Positions 11,245-23,398 of a stretch of 64,000 bases of DNA are shown here, one piece after another. The DNA lies in the NCBI GenBank assembly GCA_944472135.2, contig OX235270.1, forward strand, positions 120,233,842 through 120,297,841, read 5' to 3'. Within the stretch, counting starts at the first letter, position 1, and each line of letters begins with the position of its first letter. The stretch comes from Trichobilharzia regenti (Eukaryota; Platyhelminthes; Trematoda; Strigeidida; Schistosomatidae). The notes below the pieces were generated by a model. It was not told the DNA's origin, did no database searches, and saw only the letters and a program-made list of their open reading frames with translations. Both the position numbers and the translations under genes were made by a program.

Positions 11245-11924
11245 CTAATACTACTGAAGAACGTTTACGCCAACAACATACTGGTGTGTGCTTCACGTTG
11301 ACGTTGATGAAGATGGCATTGTACACAGAGATACAGCAGCACTTTATGCCGTCATAAACTATCAATACAACTAAGACTAATGAAAGGCGATGTAAGCAGG
11401 TGTTTCATTCTAGTATAGCGCTCCTTAGAAAAATCTGACGCATCACGTGACTGCTGAGTCGTCAATCAGATATCGCAACACAGCTTCATATAACTACACA
11501 GCAATAATTATCATCTCAGTTACACTAGCGTAAAATAACATTATCACAACACTTTAAAATCTGACCTTAAAAATGAGGCAAATCCGGAAAAAAATAAAAT
11601 AATATCAGATTCTTTTCTTTTCTTTTTTACTAATCCACAGTTTAATTTGATTTGTAGAGTAATGAAGATATTTTTAATATCTTTGACCTTTATATTAAGA
11701 AATGAATGCAGTCGACTGATTGTCTGAACTGAAAAGAACACTGATTTATGATTACACAAACAAATATATTTCATAAAGTCATATTCTGTTGAAAGCAGTT
11801 TGAAGTATAAAGTAAAATGAAATAAATAAAAAAAATAGACAAATAGTTCTGTAAAAATGGCGGGTTTCTGACACAAAAATAATCCATGTCTAAAGTTCAT
11901 AAGCATAGGTATACAAAGATAGAT
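11245..11924. other. Unassigned AT-rich DNA
   Basis: It contains a 144-codon minus-strand open frame (11,544-11,978) of low complexity, rich in Leu, Phe and Lys, with no domain. I judge it a chance frame. Confidence 0.45.
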
Positions 11925-12120
11925 GGTTGGAGGAAGTCGGCAGGAAGCTGTCAACCTAAGATTTGTGATTATCGTCACCCGTCAGTTTAATGGACCTCAG
12001 ATATTTAAGAAACTTACTTCCCTCTGAGTTTTGAAGGGGAACTATCTAAGGCTGATGTCAGAAACGCTTACAATAAATGAATCCGTAATGTAGGGCCTCT
12101 TGTTGATTTTCTGTAGACAT
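11925..12120 (-). repeat. Dispersed repeat sharing 'agtcggcaggaagct'
   Basis: It begins on the plus strand with 'ggttggaggaagtcggcagg', then 'aagctgtcaacctaag'. The same opening is found at 46,625-46,800, where a tRNA-like B box lies at the far end in minus orientation. Probably an old tRNA-headed SINE; the head is not recognisable in this copy. Confidence 0.35.
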
Positions 12121-12127
12121 AAGAGAC

Positions 12128-12161
12128 TGTTTGGCGAGAGTACTAACCACTGTGCCACCGA

Positions 12162-12199
<38 letters not shown>
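12128..12199 (-). mobile_element. SINE head fragment fused to a TA array
   Basis: Plus-strand 'tggcgagagtactaaccact', then 'gtgccaccgactca', is the reverse complement of the 5' end of the tRNA-like SINE head. It runs straight into about 17 TA units (12,165-12,199). The rest of the SINE is absent. Confidence 0.6.
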
Positions 12200-12201
<2 letters not shown>

Positions 12202-13209
12202 TGAGATTTCAAAACATTACAGAAAACTGTGAACGTGTAGGTGACTGAGTCATATACTTCTTGTGAATCGACTAATTTTCTATTGGACTGGTTGAATACA
12301 AAAGTATTAGTCGTTTTCCAAAAGAATGAAATTAAAATCCATCAATCTTTGAAATTTCTTCAGGACTGAAAAACTCGGGGAAAATTAGAGAACAGTGAAT
12401 ATTCCATTAATGAACTGCGTTACCGAATTCGTATGTCTCAGTCGAACAAACATATTTCTCGGACCGCTGAAAGTGCAAGTAATGTAGTCTCGTTAACGGA
12501 GTTACACGCTCCTTTGAAATATTTAAATAGAAAGCACAAAAATCATATATAAAAAAGTATCCGCCCTTATTATATGCATTAATTATTAATAATACCCAGA
12601 CTCATTCAGCGCATTATCAGTAAAGTCCATGCCCCGCAAACGTTTTGGCGGATTTTCTCATGCCTCCAGAATCATTTAAACAAATATAAGAAGAATATGG
12701 TTGATTAATGGCTTTTGTAACAGCTTGATATTCCTTAGTTGCCTATCAAAACATTTCACTCACAACTGTCACATTATCATCCAAGTACGGCAACGTTCAA
12801 TCCTTGTGTAAATCGTAATTTAACGGTCTATGATACTCTACTTATATGTAAAATAAAGGTGTGTTGCCACTTTATTCAGTATCTTCACTGTGTACAGCTC
12901 GTTACATCCTACTTGCACAATACATTTTCCACTTGATTCCACTGAAACTTACAGAATTCTGTTTACCTTTTAATCACTTACAAGCAGTTGGCAATGTGAA
13001 GATTAAATTATTTTCAAGGTTGTTTTTCAGAAAACCATAGTAAGCCGGTTAAATATTCCGACTGTCCAGCAGTGCATTTCTTTAAACCATGAATGATTTC
13101 AATCTAAAACTGCCAATCTACTTGGTGGAGAAATCATCAGTTGGCTGTTGTATGTGAACGCAATGCATAATACAACATATATGTACTTTTCAGATATAGC
13201 TGGATAGCA
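12200..13209. other. Unassigned AT-rich DNA
   Basis: No gene or recognised repeat was seen. Confidence 0.5.
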
Positions 13210-13615
13210 GTGTTAGTTGACCTTTACCAACAACTGTCTTCGCTTTATACTGAAGATCACATGGCCGGAAAGAATCACTAACAAGAAACTATGGGAACAA
13301 ACAAAACAAGAACCAATCGCCAACCAACAAATACGCAAGAGAAAGTGGATGTAGATGGATTGGACACTCGCTGAGGAGGCCGCTGGGTAACATCACGCGA
13401 CCATCAGGCCATTGTTCGAGTGGAACCCGAAAGGAAGGCACGCAGTGAGTGAGATATCAGTGCAAGGGTGACATGGAGGAGATCGTGTGAAGAGGAGTTG
13501 AAACAGTATGGACTAATATAGATTCAGGTAAAAAGTACAGCAGAAGAGAGAAGAAAGTGGAGGCGTGCAGCTGAAGCCCTATAATACATCAGGATCACAA
13601 GGGAACAGTAATAAT
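13210..13615 (+). mobile_element. RTE-clade LINE, 5'-truncated 3' end
   Basis: This corresponds to the C-terminal part of the RTE ORF2 plus the 3' tail. It follows the copies at 37.99-38.39 and 51.37-51.77 kb word for word in places: 'caacaactgtcttcgct', 'agaaagtggatgtagatgga', 'ttgttcgagtggaacccgaa', 'agtgcaagggtgacatggag', 'cagctgaagcccta', ending in AAT repeats. Frameshifted and 5'-truncated, as usual for RTE copies. Confidence 0.82.
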
Positions 13616-13725
13616 AAGTGTAAGTTGCCAATCTCAGTTGATATTTGCAGTGAGCTACACTTTAGCCAGCATCCACGAATGGCTAAATTTTACTTTCTAA
13701 ATCTTTAGTCTAGTTTTACATGTGA

Positions 13726-13946
13726 TTAAGTTGTTGAATAAATCATTTCATGTGCCGTATTTTCATGCTTCTCTGCTGAATCATTTGGTGCTACATACAT
13801 TATATAAAATGTTTCCTCCATAAAACGCACCTCAAATTTGTATTTTATTACTGATGGATCGTATTTGAAAATTAACAAATTATACAATTCGGGGCGAAAT
13901 CTCATCATAGTTTCTTTTGGAAAAAGAAATTCTTCACACCTGCATG
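13726..13946 (-). CDS. Candidate 3'-terminal exon, unknown protein
   Basis: On the minus strand a plausible 3' splice site ('tatgttctcatgcag') is followed at once by an open frame of about 72 codons ending in TAA. Residues such as FRPELYNLLIFKYDP and YIMYVAPNDSAEKHENTA look protein-like and are not part of any repeat I recognise in the window. The family is unknown. No upstream exon could be paired with it, so it could still be a chance frame. The lack of another gene in the window weakens the case. Confidence 0.22.
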
Positions 13947-13962
13947 AGAACATAAATTGCAA

Positions 13963-14864
13963 TCAAGACAGCAAGCATTACTGCATGATGGCATATACTA
14001 GTGATTGATTCGAGTAGTACAAAGTGAACCACGTCAACCAGGAGTGTCTACTAGCCAGATCTCAATTTTTGAAACACTGGGAGGTCGTTTCACTAGATCG
14101 AGGCTGGGCTCGTCGGCAGTCTGTAATACTATTCGGTGTTTTGATCACTTTCATCTCGCTAATAAACACCACTGGTTGATGTGAGTGGTTTTCAACTACT
14201 CAATAACAACCAGAAGAATGTATCATCCCTCGTTTATTACTAACAAAAAGGTGTAGACACTGAAACAAACCCACTAGTGATTTGTTTTCACCTATAATTA
14301 TGTTACGTTGTAATGTATTTCGTTGAGAAAAACATCTTCAAGTAAAGCATATTCCCTGGTGGTTTTGGTGAAGAAATATTTTCAAGAAGGTAGTAATGTC
14401 ATGTTCACTTCTCATCTTCGAAATAATAACACGTTTTTTTTACGAATTTTAAACACTTTCATGCATGTTAACAATATATTCTGCTACTGCTGTCTAATGT
14501 TATGTTGTTCTTCATAAACGAATACAAAATTTGTTTAAAAAACAAAAAAACAAACAAACATGGGAAATCCATGTGTATAGTTATTTTTATGGTAATCTAT
14601 CAACTTCTCTATGAGTGGCTGGAGACTGTATAGTGCTATGTCATGAGTAGTCGTGTTTTGACAAGAATAAATTGACCAAGCTGTTTAGATGATTAATACT
14701 GCAAGTTGAACATTGGACCTAGTCATCAACTGAAAATGTCATTTGTGCGTAAAACGAAATTTTGTTATTTGTTTCGCATTTTCAAGGTAGCTCATTATTT
14801 TTATTATGTATATACATATATATATTATTTTATTCTTGAGTGCTGCTTTTCAGAATTAATAATA
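13963..14864. other. Unassigned AT-rich DNA
   Basis: No gene or recognised repeat was seen. A short AT tract lies at about 14,808-14,825. Confidence 0.45.
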
Positions 14865-15125
14865 TTATTCCTTTGATTTCCGAGAGGGAGAAAGGGTTTT
14901 AGCATCCCATTTACATTTCTTGCTGTTCTCTGAGGTCTTTTCAGATGGCTGAGCGATTGCCCTTATACTTTTATTTCCTTTACACATAACTTCCCCTATG
15001 TCATCCTTGGATGCCTATTTCTACTTAGGAGCCTGGTGTGTGGTGTCAATCGGGGGGTCTTCTCAGTGTATATCTGACCACGTCTCTACTTCTGCGTATT
15101 TGTTAGGCAAAAAGGGTTTTTCGAA
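14865..15125 (-). mobile_element. RTE-like LINE 3' end, variant tail
   Basis: Same subfamily as 3,490-3,649. The plus strand starts 'attattcctttgatttccga', followed by 'aaagggttttagcatcccat' and 'cctttacacataacttcccc', the last word aligning with the 'cttcacatgacctcctcc' of the common RTE 3' region. Highly diverged. Confidence 0.45.
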
Positions 15126-15299
15126 ATAATTCATCAGATTTTTTGTCGTATCGACATTTCATTTTATTCAGAGTGATTGTGATTTAACTGTGGCTTATAA
15201 CATGTCTTTTTGTTGTACTACGACTGCTTTAATCAGTTCTCCCACCTCTTTACATTGAATTCTCACCACTTTGAACTTTACTTTCCATGTATTATTTGC

Positions 15300-15750
15300 A
15301 ATACCTTTATAGCTATGAGAATAAAACTTGTGCACTGTGGTAAAGTATAAATCCATTATAGGTAAAAATTTGTTTTGATAAAGTCTCACAGTGTTATACA
15401 GTAATGTTTACTGATGACCACGTTTAGAGCACAATTTATTGCTCATAATCATATCAAGGTAATCACACGACTTTCTAACTTCATTTATATATTTCTATTA
15501 TTTTTCACTTGATTTTCACTTGATTTGATTGGTAGTAGTATTTTCCATATTTCGGGTATGAGTGATGAATCATTTCTATTGCATGTGTTGGGTGTAGACT
15601 CGATGAATAAGGATTCAGTAATCAACAAAACAAAATTTACCCATAATGGAACCCTTATATTTATCCTAATCACATTTTGTTTATGCGTGTTTATCATCCA
15701 AAAACAAGGGAAAACAAATATTTGTCCAGTATGCTTGATTTCCACCACTA
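15300..15750 (-). mobile_element. PLE 3' end with terminal repeat (second PLE family)
   Basis: The plus strand at 15,310-15,470 carries 'gagaataaaacttgtgcact', 'ttgttttgataaagtctcac', 'cagtgttatacag' and 'gctcataatcatatcaa', the same terminal repeat seen at 3.65 and 44.1-46.1 kb. Next to it, minus frame 15,485-15,748 reads 'NRNDSSLIPEIWK', matching 'SRNDSKLTSEIWK' beside the terminal repeat at 44.29-44.35 kb. I read this as the tail of a 5'-truncated minus-strand PLE. The RT is not present. Confidence 0.6.
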
Positions 15751-15782
15751 CAAATATCCTCTATTATTTCAGTCATCATTAG

Positions 15783-17327
15783 TGGGTTTTTTCACAGGTG
15801 AGTTGAGATTTTAACGAAACATTATCTAAGTTAGTAGGAGAAAACGGATCCGTTAACATGGCGTAGAAAATTACGCGGGAAGAATAGATTATAACCAATT
15901 ATAAAGTTAACCAAGGGATTGCTACAAAGATGGTTTATAATTACCTTTCATTCTAGTCTAATTCACATCAGCAAAGAATTTTGTAACAATTGAAGTTAGG
16001 TAAATAACTGGTTCAGAACAGATTCGAAAACATTTGTATATGGGCTACAAATTGTGTGTTTTCCGTTAACTAACGCAGAATATCCATCTGAAATGAATGT
16101 ACAGTGTTTTGAAGAAAATAAAGACATTTTCGGTAGCCAGACTCTTTTGTTAACTTGTCTGATGCAGAGATCCCCAGTGAGAATCGAGGGACTGTCAGTT
16201 CCAGTCATAACATATTAATATTAAAACTATTATTCTTGTCTTTCCAGGGCCATTTTTACAAATTCTCTCAATCCTCCAACTTATACTGAACTTTTAAAAC
16301 CGTACTCACCTTGCAATATCCCACACTGACACTTGAATCAAGAAGTTGTGTGGATTAATTTAACTCCGTATGGGATCTTTGAATGTATTGTCTGATATCT
16401 TATATAAATTGAAAAATCAGGTTGGTCAGTTTTCACAATTCTGTTGTTAATAAAACAAAGAAGGCACTGGACGAAAATTGCCAAAATCACGTACCAGTGA
16501 CCAACATTTGAACTCATTTCCAGTTAAATTCCCAAATAACCCTACTTATATCTATCATTAAAGCAATCAAAGCTCTGCCAAAATCCTAAACATTTCACAA
16601 CTGATCTCATATTGTGGACCAATCTACACGTGTGTGTGTGCGGAATATCTATGAAAACCGTCAAAGGCTCATGCTGAAACACACCGAGATGATAGTCGTT
16701 CGTGAAATCAGTCCCTCCTTGTATGTACAAATGCAATTTACTACTACGCTTAACTCAGCTTGATAATCCTTATCTGATTATATTACGAGAAATAGTGTTC
16801 CTTATTCTAAAATCCCTTAATACTTTATTTATTTTAAATTTGGCCTTTTATTTTCTAAATAGATTGATTTGACAAGGAAACATGTCATCAGGATTGCGTA
16901 AATAAACCACATTTTCCAGGTAGACTCCGTCTAACAGTAAAAAATTTATACTTACTTGTCAAATTTAAAGTGCCTCACTCACCTTGCTACTAATTTTTCA
17001 TGTCTAATTTAATGTTGGATGGGGAAATGTTTGAAGCTTCGTTGAACTTTTAGACATCATACTGACAGCTTGTCAGGATGAATGCTATCAAAAGTTGGAA
17101 CTACTTGAAATATTTGAAAATGTTTAAAATATTTGTAAGTTAGTTAGTTTTTTAAAGTTTTTCAAGTGAAAACTTATCAAAAATGTAAATCTTCTTCAAG
17201 GATCTGTAATCCCTTACGACCACAGTTTTGAAAATTAATTTATGACTCTAAGGAGCGTCTTTATACCCTAGTTACCTGATAAGGAAGACATCTAAAAGAA
17301 TCCACACCATTTACTAAGATATATATA
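15783..17327. other. Unassigned AT-rich DNA
   Basis: Two minus frames (15,996-16,208, 70 codons; 16,542-16,736, 64 codons) look somewhat protein-like but lack good splice sites and domains. Nothing else was recognised. Confidence 0.4.
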
Positions 17328-17562
17328 TTATTCCTTTACGTTCCCAGTGGAACATAGGGCTTCAAGCTAGAGGCCTGAGGTTTCGGCAGCAGTGGTGTTT
17401 ATTTTCACAGGATAGTGTTGCTAGCTTCATGCTCAACCCTTTCTCTTTACCAGGTTTTTTAATATTGGCTTAACGGGGTAAAGGAGTGCGTCGGCCGGGG
17501 ATTGAACCCCGGACCATATGCATGGTCGGAGAGCGTCCTAACGGCTGTGCGACCGACGCACA
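17328..17562 (-). mobile_element. tRNA-headed SINE with RTE-type tail (type A)
   Basis: A well-preserved copy. The plus strand runs from 'ttattcctttacgttcccag' (tail hairpin) through 'ggcttcaagctagaggcctg' and 'ccctttctctttaccagg' to the tRNA-like head with B box complement 'ggggattgaacccc' and the end 'gcgaccgacgcaca'. The head is one of the least mutated of the type A copies. Confidence 0.9.
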
Positions 17563-18139
17563 GGATTTATATATATGTCAGAAAGGCACGCTTACTGATG
17601 TCTCCTTTATTATTATCATAACCATTATTATTCTTATTATTATCATCACGATTATAATTATTTTGAAGACTAGTTATTTACTTTCCTTACCTCCTCTGCT
17701 ATTAACCCCTCTAATTATCTGACACTGCGAGGAAAACCCTTTCACTTAACCTTGATTACTATTCATTTCCCTTATTCTCCGCTTTTCCAAATACACAGTC
17801 GAGAAACTGTTTTTGTCTAATGTAAAAGACGTTACCTTTTCGTATATTTTGTAATCTGATGTCTAGCTAAGATGTTTTCCATTGCTCTGCTGTATTATTA
17901 CTTTTTCCTAATTAAAATAATGACCAAATGTAAAAGAAGAAAAAACGACTACATCTTCATAAAGAATATTTTATTGGTCTTGAGCAAAAATTAATTAATG
18001 TGCAAGATTGTATTTGAAGATGCGTTATGTAGGTGAAATGACTTTTTATCTGTCTACCAGAAGTCGCTGAAATATGAGCGTTCATCTTTATTTTCTGCAA
18101 TTTTGTGCATGTCCTTATAAATGTGGTTTTCGAATAACA
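17563..18139. other. Unassigned AT-rich DNA
   Basis: An ATT/ATC-rich stretch lies at about 17,605-17,670. No gene was recognised. Confidence 0.5.
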
Positions 18140-19290
18140 CTTATTATTATTTTTTCCTCTAATTCCTAGAGGAACATTGAGATTCATTTGCACATCTCTA
18201 TTGTGTCCGGTTCTCTCCCAACGTTTTCACCTGGCTCCACGTCTGCCCATATCCCTTCATCTCCTCTTCACATAACCTTCTCCATGTCATCCTCTCACTG
18301 ACGACCAACTCGCCACTTCCCATTCCGGTTCCAGTTGACCGACGGTCTAACGTGTGATGTCACTTAATGGTTTCTCCATCTCCATTTCCTCCTTCATATT
18401 TGTTGCACAATTGGTGGCTGCTAGGTAGGTTCGCTCCCAGAGATGCTTCACTGTTGCTCATCTTTTCTAGCCGGCCATCTGATCTTCAGCGGAGTACTGA
18501 GCGAAGACAGATGTTGATGAAGGACTGTAGTTCGTTTGAAGTGCCCATCGTGACGCCGCGCCAAGTCTCTGATCCCTATAGTAGCCCTGACTTCACATTT
18601 GAGCTGAAAGTTCGGATCTTATTTTTCATTCTGAGTGCTATTGACCTACAGACTTGAGAGAAATGAAAGTTTGCATTACTTTCCCGATCCTCGCTTTGAT
18701 ATCCTTGTTAGTTCCGTCCGCCAGTGGCTGAAACGATACATCCCATATCAGTAGGCAGGTAACTGAAGGAGGTTGCTTCTTCCAGAGTTCTCTCGAGTAT
18801 GCTGATTGTTGTCTGCTGTTGTTGCTGCTGGCCAGGAATCATCATCTCCTTTGTCTTCTCAGTGTTCAACTGAAGGCTTATCTTCTCTGGATGCCTCTCT
18901 TGACAACTTGTTGCTTTTCACTTGCATATCTTCCAGTTTGTGGGAAAACAGGCACATATCAACGGCGAATTCCAGATCCTCCAAGTTTTTTGTGTCGGTC
19001 CATTTGACACCTGTTTTCTTGCTGTCCGCTCTCCGTCGCATTATCCAGCCTCGCGCAATCAGGAAAATAATGGAGATAGTAGGCAGCCAGCTTGTCTTAC
19101 TCCCGTCTCTGCTTCGAAGGATTCTGTGAGTTTTCTGTCGTGGATTACTTCGCGTGCAGCGCTGTCGTACAACTGTTGAATGAGGTGTATTATTGTTGGC
19201 GGCACTGCGTAGTAGCGAAGTAGTTTCCAAATCACCTCTCAATCGATGCTATCGAAGGCCTTTACAAAGCCTATGAAGCTGACAACATTT
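18140..19290 (-). mobile_element. RTE-clade LINE copy, RT C-terminal half to 3' end
   Basis: The 3' end is at about 18,140-18,175 (plus strand: TTATTATT, then 'cctctaattcctagaggaac', which is the tail hairpin). Moving right, the element goes through the C-terminal ORF2 region into the RT. The minus frame at about 18,859-19,242 reads 'LEDLEFAVDMCLFSHKLEDM', the RTE active-site segment, and upstream 'IFLIARGWIMRR'. The catalytic FADD is FAVD here, so the first Asp is lost. The left half is frameshifted. The copy stops abruptly near 19,290 (5' truncation). Confidence 0.85.
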
Positions 19291-20542
19291 GGAACCCGGT
19301 ATTTCACCTGAAGACGTTAACACTAAGCTACTCATTCAGCAATAGTTATGTTGATTAACTACAATGGATATAATGACTGATCAATAGAAAGTAAATATTG
19401 CTATGTGGTTTATTCTTTAGTATAGGTTTAATCCTATCTGTTAAGTTAGTGATATCGTCATCAAGGTAGAAGTCTCACCACCAAAGTGCACTTTGCAATG
19501 TTGTTAGATGGTTGGAGGCAGTTAAAAGTATTTACTGGCATACATCGGTAGAGTGTGTAAGTCACGATATTATCTTCCTGTATAATGCCTTCATGTTTCA
19601 CTTAAGCTTATACTTTATTGAAAGCTTTTCATGTATTTCGGGATTTGTCTGATGATTTTCTGAATAATGTAATGAATTACTGTTTGGCGCTTTTCTTTCT
19701 GATCACTGAGCAAACATATATTCTATTCGTTTAAATATGGTCACTGTATTTATGCTAAATTTTTTCTAATCGTCTCGTGAACTATTAATTACATCACATC
19801 AGCCATCACATGGCGGATATCAAATGCTCTATTGAATAAAATAACTGGAATTCAAAGGGTGTGTTGGTCCATTTTTATGCGATGCTTTTTCAGACTTGAT
19901 ATTTATTATAATTATCACTGTTATTGAGGGATTTCAGTGTGGTTTTATTCTAAATAGCCTCCAAACTACGATGTTGGAAACGGTGTTTCATAGCATAATG
20001 TCAATGAATTTCGTAATAATTTAAATAACTATCATAGGATTAATGGTAAGCTGTTTACATCCTGCATAACACTGTCACATGTGGAACGATCGTTTAAAAA
20101 AGCTTACACGGGAATCCTAATGAAGCTGGAAATATAGCAGCATCTAAACTAATGAACTCATTCAGAGACAAACTCTGTCGTCCTAAGGATTACATTTTAC
20201 CAATTGGACAGAATAATTTAATTTACAAAATGTCACATGATAGCTGCCAAGTCTAGTAAATAGATAAAAAGACTGGAATGACGTCAGTGATATTATTAGG
20301 TAATAGGAATTAAGCTAGGTCTGATATAATAGACATCGCGTAGGTATGTGATCTAGGAAAAGAGCTCAGCCAAAGCTGTTCATTATCTGTAACATAAACA
20401 CACAAAAAAGGTGGAACAGAGTGAAAACATCTGAAGGTAATGTAGCCTTAGAGGAGGATTATCCATCGAACCAATTCGGATTATAGATATGAGCCAACAA
20501 AAACCCCGAGAAACTTAACTTTAAAAAAGAAAGAGGTAGAAC
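19291..20542. other. Unassigned AT-rich DNA
   Basis: No gene or clear repeat was found. 'gatggttggaggcag' at about 19,507 may be a scrap of the repeat seen at 11,925. Confidence 0.45.
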
Positions 20543-20980
20543 TGTGTTGGTGTGATACAGACAGTGAGTTCCAACGGAATATTATTCTCACAAATAAGAA
20601 TCATTGTATTTGTTGATGTTAACTTCTGAATACCATTCGCAAAGTTCAGTACTGCATTAGTAACAGAATGCCAACCATGCACATGGTCCGAGGTTCGATC
20701 CCCCGCCGACACACACCTGATATCTATGGTCGGCTTGCAAAATTTGGGCTACCGATATCCATGCTGCAAAATTCCACACTTGTACCAAAAATACAGTGTG
20801 TAATCAAGCTGTAAATAAAAAATAAAAATCGATTTGGACATTCTATTTCGTGTCGTTTAATGTAAACCAAAATCACACGTTCAGCGATTGGCTACGGAAT
20901 ATAAACTGTGTAGATATAAGTAGCTGTTTGATCACTTGAAAATATACCTTGGCTTGCGTGTTTTGTCTTCTGCTATTACA
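20543..20980 (+). repeat. LTR-like repeat, copy 2, split by a SINE
   Basis: Homologous along its length to 10,935-11,244. Without the SINE at 20,671-20,829 it is about 279 bp, running from 'tgtgttggtgtgatac' to 'cttctgctattaca' (TG...CA). A TATA-like 'gaatataaac' and 'gatataagtagctg' are conserved between copies. No internal retroelement coding sequence flanks it, so it would be a solo LTR if it is one. Confidence 0.6.
20671..20829 (+). mobile_element. tRNA-headed SINE, type B, 5'-truncated
   Basis: It begins inside the tRNA-like head ('ccaaccatgcacatggtccg') with B box 'gaggttcgatccccc'. After 'gacacacacctgatat' the body differs from type A: 'cttgcaaaatttgggctacc', 'tgtaccaaaaatacagtgtg', 'taatcaagctgtaa', ending in an A-rich tail. 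The same body occurs at 31,654-31,840, so type B is a separate SINE with the same head and a different 3' end. Confidence 0.75.
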
Positions 20981-22519
20981 TAGTTACATAAAACAAGGTA
21001 AGAAGTTGTGTGGATTCCTTAATACGGTTATGAGCAACAAATCGTCCTGGGGATGTAATCCAGTCACTTATAGGGTATGATTGCGTATCAGATGAGAAAA
21101 AACCTATCTTGTGTATGAAACTACAGTCGCTCAGTTCTACGCTTATGTTAAATATCAGGTGAATACACTGACAATACTGATCGCTGTGATTCTCTTTACG
21201 TAGTTTTAGTTATTAGGACTTTACTGGTAGAACAACAAGTATATCCATTCCGCTTAATTGTACTCACAGACATGGTGAGGAAACTGCTGCTTTCTCTACG
21301 ATGTTGATCCACAGTACTGGCTTCCAGAGCTACAATTCTGATGGATAACCAGTTCAGACTGTCAAGTTTTTCAGTCTAAAAATTCATATGATGATAATGT
21401 GTCAGTTAAGTTACGGCTATTCCAGAAAATGCTATCAATTTATACTTCGTAAAAACGTAGAATTTATTGATATCTTCAGTTTCACTTCCCTAAAAATCCA
21501 CTATTCCCCAGTTGAGTAAATTCTCTTTATGCTGAATAAATGTTGCTTAACAATTTACATCATTTGGTATTATTATTAAATAAATTCAGTTTTTGTTAAA
21601 TTTAGCTTGTTAGCATTTAAATTGAAAAGTTCCGGAAGTATTTTCGAGTGAGTATTTTAATTATTATGATTATTATTTAAATTATTTATGCTCAGTATCA
21701 ATTATACTTGTCAAACTAATCAAATTTGTAAATTTAAAACTAAATTATATCACAATAATTATCTGTACACGTTTTTTCAAATTAGCTTGTTTTATATCTT
21801 CCTTTTGAAAATTATATGAAACAAGCTTAGTTTGACAGGTTGACGTGAAAACAAATGCACATCCCCAGTGGGAAGAAAATCAACGGACTTCAAATTATCA
21901 GTGAGATATTTCTCTTATATAACAGCGAATTCCTAATAGAATTTCATTTTTAACATCAGTTATTCATTGGATAGTATGTTACGTTTCGTCCGAATCTTGA
22001 TTCCACTAGTAAACTGTAAAAGTTTATTGGTTCTAATGCAAAATATTCTGGGTAAAAGCCAACTGGTTAACTTTTGGTAGCTGAGGCAATTTGATATGTC
22101 CTTAGTATCGATTAGTTAAGGCAGTATATATAAGGGTGATTCGGAAACTTGAACTACCTGAGAAGTTTTTTCGAGTAGACTGAATTCATCAGAGTTTTTT
22201 GGTACTGTTGAAAATATCGTGGACACTCCCCTCTCCCAAAAAGCAATAATCTGTTGTATTAACAGAAAAAGCTGAGCAAGAAACATTTTTTGAGCGAAAA
22301 AGTAATAGACCCTCAGTAATATGGTTGACATGATTACGAATAGAATAGTTAAGTAGTACAAGGAAGTAATACTGTCATTCATTGAAGCCCTAACTATCGA
22401 TCTTATCCATATTTGACTCACATGAAGGTGAATTATTTCACAAATCAACGTGCAGTCTATCTCCATTCCCTTCTTCCCATTTATTTGCAATACTTCTTTG
22501 GTTGATTCATTGTCATAAT
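20981..22519. other. Unassigned AT-rich DNA
   Basis: A 124-codon minus frame (22,116-22,490) has a hydrophobic centre (SLYYLTILFVIM) but no family, start context or splicing evidence. Probably chance. No repeat was recognised. Confidence 0.4.
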
Positions 22520-23130
22520 TCTTCGTTGCTTATTCTTCCTAACCGGCCATCTAATTTTCAGTTCGAGGACTGTTGATTAAAGTCTGCATCACGTTAGTGA
22601 GTAGCTAGTTAAGTTTCATCCTTAAGCATGAATGTCCTGGGAGATGAATTTCGTAACACACAAAATCTCTGAACCGTAAAGAAAGAATGACTGACTTGAC
22701 ATTGAGGGGTGTGTGGTAAATTCCCCCTCTGATTTCAGATTAATGAAGATTTATCTCATTGAAAGTGTTTGGTGCTTGCTGTTGTTGGTTGCCTATCTCT
22801 ATTACCTCTGTCTTCTCTATGTCTGACAGAGTTTCTATCTTTTCTACCTCTTTCAACAAACTTTCGCTTGTCGCCTACAGACCTTGAAGTTTGTCAGACA
22901 AGAGACATAAATCATCCACGAAGACCGTATCTCTTAGAGTTTTATCGTTGGAACAACCAATGCCCATTTTCGCACTCTCCACGATATCTTGCATGAATTA
23001 ATCTACTACAGTCGGCATTGACTTACTCCTATTATCACTTCAAAGTCTTCGCTGAGATTTTTGTCATGAGTCACTTGATTATAAAATTTCCGGCGTTTCT
23101 GAAGCTAATGATGGTTTTTGATGGTAAATC
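22520..23130 (-). mobile_element. Very old RTE-clade LINE fragment
   Basis: Words follow the order of the RTE copy at 18.46-19.2 kb: 'aaccggccatctaattttca', 'tgaggg', 'tgctgttgttggttgcc', 'tctattacctctgtcttctc', 'aagtcttcgctgagattttt', then 'cggcgtttctgaagctaatg'. Too decayed to translate in one frame. Confidence 0.55.
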
Positions 23131-23398
23131 ACTTTAAAATCATTTAATTTTGCTCAGCGCTTTCAAAACAAATTTGTGAGGTCTAACCAAATCTTATTTC
23201 AAGCGTTTCACAAGATTTTTTGAAATAAACATCATGTTAACGTGTGTGGCAACAGTCTGTAGATCACACATACACGGAAATTATTGTTATTTCTCTGAAT
23301 TTTCAAACAGCTTTAGAAAAAGATAGTCACCACTAGGCTGATGAAAACAATAGCATTTCATAACATATTTAATATCCTTTAGAAATGCAGAATATTTT

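Noticed and set aside
11544..11978. 144-codon minus-strand open frame
   Set aside because: Low-complexity composition, no domain, no start or splice context; the upstream end overlaps a dispersed repeat.
15525..15782. 85-codon plus-strand frame
   Set aside because: Antisense to the PLE C-terminal remnant on the minus strand.
15996..16736. Two protein-like minus frames (70 and 64 codons) that could be exons upstream of the 13.8-kb candidate
   Set aside because: I could not find paired donor and acceptor sites in matching phase, so linking them would be guesswork.
22116..22490. 124-codon minus-strand frame with a hydrophobic centre
   Set aside because: Hydrophobic stretches are common in AT-rich chance frames; no family, signal or conservation evidence.
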